This document shows positions 31,742 to 37,684 of a stretch of DNA of 37,684 bases, piece after piece. Positions within the stretch are counted from its first letter, which is position 1, and the number at the start of each line of letters is the position of its first letter. The translations under genes and the position numbers were made by a program. This DNA is from a virus: the IMG/VR virus record IMGVR_UViG_3300043773_001164, positions 1 to 37,684 of that record; one strand, given 5' to 3'. The notes beneath the pieces were generated by a model. The model ran no database searches, was not told the DNA's origin, and worked only from the letters and a program-made list of their open reading frames with translations.

Positions 31742-32433
31742 ACTTTCCGCAAATCAGGTCGGTACAGATTGAAGATTACGGGCGATTCTATGAATCACCG
31801 ATGACGGGTCATTGGTATCCCTCTGTCACCACCGTGACGGGGTTTGCCAAGAAGGACTTCTGGACAAAGTGGAGGAGCAATCCTGAGAACAGGAAGACCT
31901 CCGATCTTGCCATTGCCCGTGGCAACATGATGCACGAACTTGCCGAGGCATACCTGAAGAAGGAGTACGAGAAGATTGACCGTGTTCCTCTTTCCGACAA
32001 GGTTCTGTTCGTGCAGTTGAAGAAGTACCTTGACCGCATCAACTCCGTGTATGCACAGGAGATTCCGATGTGGTCGGACACTCTTCGCATGGCAGGACGA
32101 TTCGACTGCATCGGTGAATACGATGGCAAGCCGTCGATCATCGACTTCAAGTCTTCAAAGACCGAGAAGAAGCCTGAGTGGATTCTCAACTATTTCCAGC
32201 AGGCAACTGCATACGCCCACATGTGGGTCGAACGGACGGGGCAGAAGTTGCCTCAGATCGTGATCCTTGTGTCCTGCGACAATGGAGCAGACCAGGAATT
32301 CATCCGCAGTCCGCTTGACTATCGCGAGAGCCTTCGTGATGCCATCGACAACTATTGGGCAAACAACGATTTCAAGGAACTTCAGGAAAGGGCCAAGGAT
32401 GCGTTTGCTAAGACGGCTGTTTCCGTGGCTTAA
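31738..32433 (+). CDS. PD-(D/E)XK (RecB-like) exonuclease
   Basis: 231 residues from ATG 31738, in an ATGA overlap; upstream in-frame ATGs would lie within the zinc-ribbon gene. WYPSVTTVTGFAKKDF is the typical start of this phage nuclease family, followed by ARGNMMHELAEAYL (60-73), the catalytic core GRFDCIGEYDGKPSIIDFKS with D123, D136 and K138, and motif QQATAY (154-159). Fits the Cas4/RecB-type nuclease fold: Mg-dependent cleavage of DNA, probably in recombination or host-DNA degradation. Confidence 0.87.
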   Translation: MNFPQIRSVQIEDYGRFYESPMTGHWYPSVTTVTGFAKKDFWTKWRSNPENRKTSDLAIARGNMMHELAEAYLKKEYEKIDRVPLSDKVLFVQLKKYLDRINSVYAQEIPMWSDTLRMAGRFDCIGEYDGKPSIIDFKSSKTEKKPEWILNYFQQATAYAHMWVERTGQKLPQIVILVSCDNGADQEFIRSPLDYRESLRDAIDNYWANNDFKELQERAKDAFAKTAVSVA

Positions 32434-32596
32434 GAAGAATATTCCTCTTGAAACCAATGGAGAGGAACGCTATCATTGCGTCCGCATCTTCCGCAAGGAA
32501 GGCGACGAGATCGTCATGCTCCTGACCGAGAAGGAAATGGAGAATGGGATTCGTCGTGCCATCGAAAGAATCGGAGTGGTCCCTTATTCGGAGTAA
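32399..32596 (+). CDS. Small hypothetical protein, 65 aa
   Basis: ATG 32399 inside the 3' end of the nuclease gene (35-nt overlap), preceded by aggaaagg. MRLLRRLFPWLKKNIPLETN, then RYHCVRIFRKEGDEIVMLLT and EKEMENGIRRAIERIGVVPY. The end (LT..E...A..RA..NPE-like) is frequent in small T4-like phage proteins. Function unknown. Confidence 0.7.
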   Translation: MRLLRRLFPWLKKNIPLETNGEERYHCVRIFRKEGDEIVMLLTEKEMENGIRRAIERIGVVPYSE

Positions 32597-32598
32597 GC

Positions 32599-32826
32599 AT
32601 GGGTTCCATCGTGAACATGAACAATGACTTCAGCAAGGAAGTCGAAGAATTCGTAAAGAAGCAGAAGGAACCATCGTACATCGATGCGGTCCTGCACCTG
32701 TGCGAGAAGCACGGAGTTGAACCCGACACCATCTCAAAGTTGTTGAGCAAGCCGATCAAGGAACGGCTAAAGGTGGAGGGTCAGCAGTTGAACTTACTCA
32801 AGAGGGATTCCAAGTTGCCGCTATGA
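32599..32826 (+). CDS. 33: gp33 late-transcription coactivator
   Basis: 75 residues; ATG 32599 with ggag upstream, or possibly ATG 32617 (MNNDF). SYIDAVLHLCEKHGVEPDTI, SKLLSKPIKERLKVEGQQLN then LLKRDSKLPL matches T4-family gp33 (..ID.IL.YCE...+E.E.+..L+S.PLK.K+..EA..LN.L......P+). In T4, gp33 bridges RNA polymerase and the sliding clamp gp45 to activate late promoters read by gp55. Its place before gp59 and gp32 is the T4 order. ATGA overlap with gp59. Confidence 0.82.
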   Translation: MGSIVNMNNDFSKEVEEFVKKQKEPSYIDAVLHLCEKHGVEPDTISKLLSKPIKERLKVEGQQLNLLKRDSKLPL

Positions 32827-33476
32827 ACGGCTACGAAGCATATCGAATCTATGTCTCCCTGAAAGCGCATTTTCGTGGCGGGAACTATGACTTCTTTCGC
32901 TACGGAAGACTGACTCCGAAGGTACAGACATACGAGACTCGCAAGGATCGCCACTTCTTCGACAAGTTGGCAAAGCGCCATCCATTGGAGGAGAACATGG
33001 TCAAGTTTCTCCTGTCTCAGATTCAGGAAGACCCGAACATGTGGGTTGGTTCCATGCTTGGCGAAGAAGCGAATCAGCGTTACCTTGAGTGGCGCAAGCG
33101 CAACGAACGGCTGTCCTACCAATTTGGTGAGGATGTCAAGACTATCATCAAGTATGCCTCAATCCATGAGAAGTTCACTCCAAGTGCATGGGGCAACATG
33201 TTCGTGGTTTCCGAAAAGGGCAACCACCCACGAATCCTCAAATTGCTGATGCAGAAGAAGATCGCTCCTGAATCATTCTGTGTCTTGGACGGGATGCTCA
33301 ATTTCACCAAGTCATGGAATTCAAAACTTCAAGGCGATCCTGTTTGGGAAGAGATGAAGGCACGACTGAACGGCTACAAGTCCTTCGTACTGCATTTCTC
33401 AAACATGGACAATTTGAAGGAATCGGTGCGAAGAATCCTGTCTGAATCGGCAGAAACCAACTTGACCGCAGACTAG
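32823..33476 (+). CDS. 59: gp59 DNA helicase loader
   Basis: 217 residues. MNGYEAYRIYVSLKAHFRGG, NYDFFRYGR, RKDRHFFDKLAKRHPLEENM, LLSQIQEDPNMWVGSM and the YLEWRKRNERLSYQFGEDVK segment follow T4 gp59 closely. The all-helical protein loads the gp41 helicase onto forked or gp32-covered DNA and links recombination to replication. It sits directly upstream of gp32, its known partner, as in T4. Confidence 0.9.
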   Translation: MNGYEAYRIYVSLKAHFRGGNYDFFRYGRLTPKVQTYETRKDRHFFDKLAKRHPLEENMVKFLLSQIQEDPNMWVGSMLGEEANQRYLEWRKRNERLSYQFGEDVKTIIKYASIHEKFTPSAWGNMFVVSEKGNHPRILKLLMQKKIAPESFCVLDGMLNFTKSWNSKLQGDPVWEEMKARLNGYKSFVLHFSNMDNLKESVRRILSESAETNLTAD

Positions 33477-33489
33477 ATACCTGTATACT
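33462..33489 (+). promoter_or_regulatory. Sigma70-like promoter for gp32
   Basis: TTGACC, 16 nt, TATACT, overlapping the end of gp59. Same spacing and -10 as the 30227 site. Leader about 45 nt with ribosome site aaagga, free of genes. Confidence 0.6.
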
Positions 33490-33540
33490 CTTTACATTAC
33501 CCATACTCACCATACTCACACACGAAAGGACACGAAACAT

Positions 33541-34464
33541 ATGGGATTCTCTGATCTTAAGAAGAAGTCAAAGTCGATGACGGAACAACTCTCCAAGGAA
33601 ATGGAGAAGTTGACCACCAAGGGGGGCTACGAAAAGGATGACCGTTTCTGGTCGCTTGAGCGTGACAAGGCAGGCAATGGCTATGCCGTGATTCGCTTCC
33701 TTCCCGCCGTGGAGAACGAGGAGATTCCGTGGGTTCGGGTCTTCAGCCACGGGTTCAAGGGCAAGGGTGGATGGCTCATCGAAAACTGCCCGACCACCAT
33801 CGGCAAGAAGTGCCCGATCTGCGAGGGTAACAACGAACTGTGGAACAGCGGAGTGGAGTCGGACAAGTCCATCGCCCGTGACCGCAAGCGCAAGTTGACC
33901 TACATCTCCAACATCCTTGTCGTGAAGGATCCTGCCAATCCTTCCAACGAGGGCAAGGTCTTCCTCTTCAAGTACGGTGCGAAGATTTTCGAGAAGATCA
34001 ACGACAAGATGACACCCAAGTTCGATGACGAGAAGCCGATGAATCCATTCGACTTCTGGCAGGGTGCCAACTTCAAGTTGAAGGCCACGATTGGTGATGG
34101 TGGCTATGTCAACTATGAGAAGAGCGCCTTCGACTCCGCTGAACCGCTCCTTGAGGGCGAAGATGCAGAACTAGAGGCTGTTTGGAAGAAGGAGCATCCG
34201 CTGCTTCCCTTCGTTGCACCCGATCAGTTCAAGGCTTACGAGGAACTGAAGGATCGTCTGCACACGGTTCTCTTTACGGAGGCTCCCGAGAAGAAGGCCG
34301 AGGACGAGCCTGTGCGTGAGTCCCTTTCGCAGAAGTTCGCCAAGAGCAACAAGGCCGTCGAAGAGGCAGTCAAGCCTGCGGCGAAGAAGCCTGCTCCAAA
34401 GAAGGAAGACGATGGCGACGATGATGCCCTCGCCTACTTCCGCAAGTTGGCCGAAGAGGACTGA
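33541..34464 (+). CDS. 32: gp32 single-stranded DNA-binding protein
   Basis: 307 residues. Basic N-terminus for cooperative binding (FSDLKKKSKSMTEQL), WSLERDKAGNGYAVIRFLP, a zinc site of T4 type H70-x12-C83-x7-C91-x2-C94, RKLTYISNILVVKDPANPSN, GKVFLFKYGAKIFEKINDKM, NPFDFWQGANFKLKATIGDG, then a flexible, very acidic tail (KKEDDGDDDALAYF) for partner binding. Coats ssDNA during replication, recombination and repair. Has its own promoter and is closed by a hairpin. Confidence 0.95.
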   Translation: MGFSDLKKKSKSMTEQLSKEMEKLTTKGGYEKDDRFWSLERDKAGNGYAVIRFLPAVENEEIPWVRVFSHGFKGKGGWLIENCPTTIGKKCPICEGNNELWNSGVESDKSIARDRKRKLTYISNILVVKDPANPSNEGKVFLFKYGAKIFEKINDKMTPKFDDEKPMNPFDFWQGANFKLKATIGDGGYVNYEKSAFDSAEPLLEGEDAELEAVWKKEHPLLPFVAPDQFKAYEELKDRLHTVLFTEAPEKKAEDEPVRESLSQKFAKSNKAVEEAVKPAAKKPAPKKEDDGDDDALAYFRKLAEED

Positions 34465-34487
34465 TTGTAAAACTCAAACCTTTCGCG

Positions 34488-34518
34488 ACTGCCGCTCGGA
34501 AACGGGCGGCAGTTGTGT
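34488..34518. terminator. Bidirectional hairpin between gp32 and the tail gene
   Basis: ACTGCCGC, 10-nt loop, GCGGCAGT, followed on the plus strand by tgtgttt. It lies 23 nt past the gp32 stop and 6 nt past the minus-strand tape-measure-like stop, so it can serve both. Confidence 0.7.
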
Positions 34519-37032
34519 TTATGTGGCGATCAAAGCCCGTGTCGGATCCATGTGGTGAACAGGATTTGGAGAAAGAGCAACAGGAATTGTGTTGTTGCCT
34601 CCTCCACCGCCAGCAACATTGTTTGTCATTGACGATGTATTGTTGATGATGACCGGTGCGCTGACTGCCTTTGGTTCTGCCATTCCCATTCTTTCGGAAT
34701 AAGGCATGAAAGGAGCGGTTGTCGGGGCAGCGGCACCGCTTTCCCTCAGCATTATCGCTTCAGCATTGGCTCGGAACAAAGGACTTTCTAGCCTGCTTCT
34801 TGTCCGTGATTCGGTAATCTTTCTTTCGGTTTCCTGCTCTTCCCGAATCTGCGCCTGTGTTGCCATTTCCTGCCGCTTATCCGGTTCTTCGTCACCAAAC
34901 CAATCAAACCACCCGAAGATCGTTTCCTTGACGGCAGCAAAAGCCTCATCAAGGACAGCGGTGAATTCGTCTATCCATGATGTTATGTTGTCGAATGCTT
35001 CCTGCGTATTTTCATTGAGATATGTAAGCCAGTCAGAGACTGCCGTGAAGGCATCGACAATAGGCCCAAAGATCATGCCAACGAACTTCATGATTCCAAC
35101 GAAGATCGGCACCACAAGGTAGTCAAGCAATGGCTTCAGCACGAAGTCATAGATCATCTTCACCACTTCAAAGACCATCTTGAACACGAACTTCAATATG
35201 GCAAGAACGGGAGTGAGAAGAATCAACACGAACCCTACCAACTTGGCGACAATTTCACCGACCTTCTTGAGAACCGTGAATATCGGCTTCAGCACATTCT
35301 CAAACAAAGATCCGACGATTGGCTTCAGCGTATCGTTCCATAAGTCATATAGTGTTCCTCCGAGCCAAGAGAACACATCCGCAAAGACCTCAAAGAAACC
35401 TGAAACTTGGGTGATGATTCCATCAAGAGGCTTGGACAATGCATCATACATTGCCTCAAAGTCAAGGATGAAGTCGCTCAATCCGAGGGTCAGGAACGCA
35501 GCAATTCCTTTGAGCAATCCCACGAAGATGGACTTGATTACGCCACCAACTCCTTCGGTTTCCATCTTCTTGAAAGCCGAAACAATGGTTTCAATCACAG
35601 ACGGAATAACTGACAGGAAAGGAATGTACTTTGCTATGCTTGCACCAAAACGGAATGCTGTCTTGAAGACTCCAAGAGCGGCCTCACCGAAGATGAATTC
35701 AACGGACTGCATTATCGTCTTGAGGATTCCTGCTCCTCCGCCCGAGAACATCGATGTGATTCTTCCAAAGCCATTCGAAACGCTGCTTCCGATGCTTGAG
35801 AAAAGTCTTGTGAATGTCGGAAAGAGACTTTTGAACGAGTTGCCTATGAATGTAGTCAATTCAAGGAACTTACCACCAACACGGGAGGCTATCCCGAGGA
35901 ATACCTCACCTGTCAGCCTGACCACGGTGTTGCCAATGCTGTAAATTCTGTTTGTCAAATATCGAATCCCATCGACAAAGAAGGCAAGACCATCTCCAAC
36001 GACACCGAATCTTCGCAAAAACTTGGTTGTCACATCAAGCATCGAAGTGACGAACGGACCAACAGACTTGGAAAACAAGGTGAACATCTTCCCGATTTCA
36101 AGGATTGCGGTCTTGTACATGGGTATCGCCGTGGCGATGAATCCTGTAATTCCACCCAACGCACCCATCAACAGACTCACAGGCATACTGACCTTTTCTG
36201 CTCCTGCTGCTCCCATTCCGAGGAGTCCGCGAGTCCCGCCCAACAGACTGCTCCTTGCCATCAAAGCGGCAGGCAGGGCCAACGCATTATTATAAATGCC
36301 TTTCAGCCCAGTTTGTGTCTTCGCCAATTCGTTGACTGCATTGGCCAACTGTTTGGTTGCGTCTTCCGTGGCCTTGGTGCCAGCCTTGCTTGCGTCCTTG
36401 CTTTCGTCTGCTGCTTCCTTTGCTGCCGCTGCCGCCGCTTTCTGTGCATTGGCGGCATCCTCAGTCTTGTCAACCAATTCTCCTGTGTTGGTGGCCGTGG
36501 TCTGTACAGCGTCCTTGATCGCCTCTGCTGTCTGTGCAGTCATAGCAACAGGAGTCGCAGGACTTGCGCCGGGTACAGCGGGAGCAGTACCAAGAACAGC
36601 CTCAACCTCCGTTCCTGTTTTTGCATTGTTGAGAAGATCACCTATGCTTGGTTGGTTCTCTGCTTTTTCCTTGGCGGCTTCTGCTGCACCCTTTAGGGAA
36701 TTTTCAAGGTTTATACCGAATTCAGATGCCTTCTTGGTCATCTCCTCGAACTTCTGATTCGTATCTTGCAGCCTAGCACCGAGTTTCGTCAGAGGATCGC
36801 TGACATCCTTGGTAGTCTTGGTCAAATCCTCGTAGGACTTCTTGGCAATCTCAAGAGTGTCCTTCATCTTCTTCAGATTCAGACGCACCCCATCCACTTC
36901 CCCCGTATTCTTGTCAAATGCCTTGGTAGAATTAGAAAGACGCTTCTCAAGGTCTTTGAGCGAAGCCACAGCATCGTCTATTCTGCTTGTTAGACCGGCT
37001 AGACTGCTTCCAAGAATGTCTTCTTCTGCCAT
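34519..37032 (-). CDS. Tape-measure-like tail protein, 837 aa
   Basis: ATG 37032 with aaggaaaagga upstream. Residues 1-140 are coiled-coil (SRIDDAVASLKDLEKRLSNS); about 150-260 is an Ala/Lys/Glu-rich linker (AAAAAAKEAADESKDASKAG). From about 265 to 700 come long hydrophobic, amphipathic helices (SLLMGALGGITGFIATAIPM, FVGLLKGIAAFLTLGLSDFI, KLVGFVLILLTPVLAILKFV), typical of tape measures. The C-terminal segment is PVIINNTSSMTNNVAGGGGG and ends NPVHHMDPTRALIAT. T4-like phages place a gp29-type tape measure/hub protein near gp26 and gp51, so that is the best match, but length and middle are divergent. Structural role likely; the gp29 equivalence is inference. Confidence 0.78.
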   Translation of the reverse strand: MAEEDILGSSLAGLTSRIDDAVASLKDLEKRLSNSTKAFDKNTGEVDGVRLNLKKMKDTLEIAKKSYEDLTKTTKDVSDPLTKLGARLQDTNQKFEEMTKKASEFGINLENSLKGAAEAAKEKAENQPSIGDLLNNAKTGTEVEAVLGTAPAVPGASPATPVAMTAQTAEAIKDAVQTTATNTGELVDKTEDAANAQKAAAAAAKEAADESKDASKAGTKATEDATKQLANAVNELAKTQTGLKGIYNNALALPAALMARSSLLGGTRGLLGMGAAGAEKVSMPVSLLMGALGGITGFIATAIPMYKTAILEIGKMFTLFSKSVGPFVTSMLDVTTKFLRRFGVVGDGLAFFVDGIRYLTNRIYSIGNTVVRLTGEVFLGIASRVGGKFLELTTFIGNSFKSLFPTFTRLFSSIGSSVSNGFGRITSMFSGGGAGILKTIMQSVEFIFGEAALGVFKTAFRFGASIAKYIPFLSVIPSVIETIVSAFKKMETEGVGGVIKSIFVGLLKGIAAFLTLGLSDFILDFEAMYDALSKPLDGIITQVSGFFEVFADVFSWLGGTLYDLWNDTLKPIVGSLFENVLKPIFTVLKKVGEIVAKLVGFVLILLTPVLAILKFVFKMVFEVVKMIYDFVLKPLLDYLVVPIFVGIMKFVGMIFGPIVDAFTAVSDWLTYLNENTQEAFDNITSWIDEFTAVLDEAFAAVKETIFGWFDWFGDEEPDKRQEMATQAQIREEQETERKITESRTRSRLESPLFRANAEAIMLRESGAAAPTTAPFMPYSERMGMAEPKAVSAPVIINNTSSMTNNVAGGGGGNNTIPVALSPNPVHHMDPTRALIAT

Positions 37033-37044
37033 GTGTCCTTTTCC

Positions 37045-37230
37045 TTATCGGTGCTTGGCTTGCTCTTGTTCCATTCTCTCCTTTTCCTCTTTCACATAGT
37101 TGATCAGCAATCCAATGTAGGTCTGCCTTTCCCAAGGCATCATGTTCTCGATTTCAGTCAGGCTGAACTCATGTTGTTTCATCATTATAAAATTAGTCTG
37201 CATCATGTTCGCAAGTGACTCATGACACAT
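37045..37230 (-). CDS. 51: gp51-like baseplate hub assembly protein
   Basis: 61 residues from ATG 37230, which overlaps the gp26 stop (TGATG). MMKQHEFSLTEIENMMPWER, then QTYIGLLINYVKEEKERMEQ matches the short gp51/gp26-associated proteins of T4-like phages (M...HG.FS..+I..MP.WER......L...+EEE). In T4, gp51 is a catalyst of hub assembly and is absent from the virion. Twelve bases separate it from the tape-measure-like gene. Confidence 0.75.
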   Translation of the reverse strand: MCHESLANMMQTNFIMMKQHEFSLTEIENMMPWERQTYIGLLINYVKEEKERMEQEQAKHR

Positions 37231-37684
37231 CAGGATGTAAAAAAATCTTTGATCCCTCGCAATGTGTACTTGTTGTCCTTGCTGCACTTGTGACACACGA
37301 AGGAAACTTCCTTCTTGATTGTCGGCATGGTGTTGAAGAAGTCCATGATTTTCATGAACATCGGCTGTGACAGATTTTCGATGAACTCCTTGACTTCTTC
37401 CTTCGTGAAGTCCTTGGTCTTGTATGTGTTACCACGATCCTGTATCACTTCGATGCAGGCAGCAATCAAGTCCATTGCCGCTTCCGTATTCTTCTTGGTA
37501 TCTGCGGTTTCGTCCATATCGGCAGTCTGCATGTCTTCGATTGTCGGATACCGCATGAGGACGCTCAACGAATCCGTGATCTTGATCGTCGTTGAGTGGT
37601 TCTCGGGCTTGATGACCTGTATTGAAGGAAGTTCGATTTCGATGCTGTTGGTTGCCTCGCATGAAGAACACTTGATTCCGACCG
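37230..37684 (-). CDS. 26: gp26 baseplate hub subunit, C-terminal part
   Basis: Coding from the window edge to TGA at 37230 (about 150 residues visible; the gene starts beyond the window). An early CSSC pair is followed by IKITDSLSVLMRYPTIEDM, ACIEVIQDRGNTYKTKDFTK, EEVKEFIENLSQPMFMKIMD and FFNTMPTIKKEVSFVCHKCS, then GIKDFFTS. This fits the T4-family gp26 C-terminus (TKD+T..E+.+F+E.L....F.KI..FF.TMP.+...+.+.C..C). The CxxC pairs may bind zinc. Hub of the baseplate. Confidence 0.87.
   Translation of the reverse strand, partial: VGIKCSSCEATNSIEIELPSIQVIKPENHSTTIKITDSLSVLMRYPTIEDMQTADMDETADTKKNTEAAMDLIAACIEVIQDRGNTYKTKDFTKEEVKEFIENLSQPMFMKIMDFFNTMPTIKKEVSFVCHKCSKDNKYTLRGIKDFFTS

Noticed and set aside
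35180-35944. 254-codon plus-strand frame opposite the tape-measure-like gene
   Set aside because: Low-complexity, no ribosome site, and the minus-strand frame has strong protein features. Typical shadow.

Overview
This window is a piece of a large, tightly packed tailed-phage genome of the T4 superfamily (contractile-tail myovirus). The evidence is a gene order of T4 type: late-transcription coactivator gp33, helicase loader gp59 and ssDNA-binding gp32 in a row (32599-34464). On the other strand lie a gp26-type baseplate hub protein, a gp51-like small protein and a tape-measure-like protein (37684-34519). Further support comes from a DUF6433-type protein, a RecB-like PD-(D/E)XK nuclease, a RuvC-like resolvase, a monomeric class II (B12-type) ribonucleotide reductase and one tRNA-Glu. 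The mix resembles T4-like phages of marine or freshwater Gram-negative bacteria. No photosynthesis genes are seen, and the host cannot be fixed from sequence alone.

Layout. (1) 1-19767, plus strand: an adhesion block of about 20 kb. It holds a collagen-like fibre protein (5' end outside the window), a 2808-residue repeat fibre, two small genes that look like a split tail-fibre-assembly-type gene, three more fibre proteins, three tandem LamG-like lectin-fold proteins, two small or medium structural proteins and a 782-residue protein of RCC1-type beta-propeller repeats. (2) 19835-25624, plus strand: a sugar cassette. It comprises a sulfotransferase-GT9-like glycosyltransferase fusion, a small unknown protein, a GT-A-like glycosyltransferase, and an overlapping run of HldA-like kinase, HldC-like nucleotidyltransferase, HldD-like epimerase, cupin and HAD phosphatase. 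Read together this is a phage-carried ADP-heptose (or similar nucleotide sugar) pathway with the transferases to use it. (3) 25737-28250: RNR and resolvase. (4) 28226-30177, minus strand: two small genes, a DUF6433 protein and a 380-residue conserved unknown. (5) 30320-34464, plus strand: two small genes (one extremely acidic), tRNA-Glu, then an overlapping operon of DNA metabolism and late-transcription genes ending in gp32. (6) 37684-34519, minus strand: tail hub and tape-measure genes.

Regulation. A short element, CTAAATA (T4 late-promoter-like, compare TATAAATA), recurs just upstream of structural, sugar, RNR and other genes. The coactivator that T4-type late promoters use, gp33, is encoded here. 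By contrast, the small genes at 30320 and gp32 at 33541 are preceded by sigma70-like TTGAC(A/C)-N16-TATACT promoters. At three CTAAATA sites the element is so close to the start codon, and a Shine-Dalgarno so clearly absent, that leaderless late mRNAs are suggested. Hairpins mark several gene-block ends, including one perfect intrinsic-terminator shape that lies inside the resolvase coding sequence.
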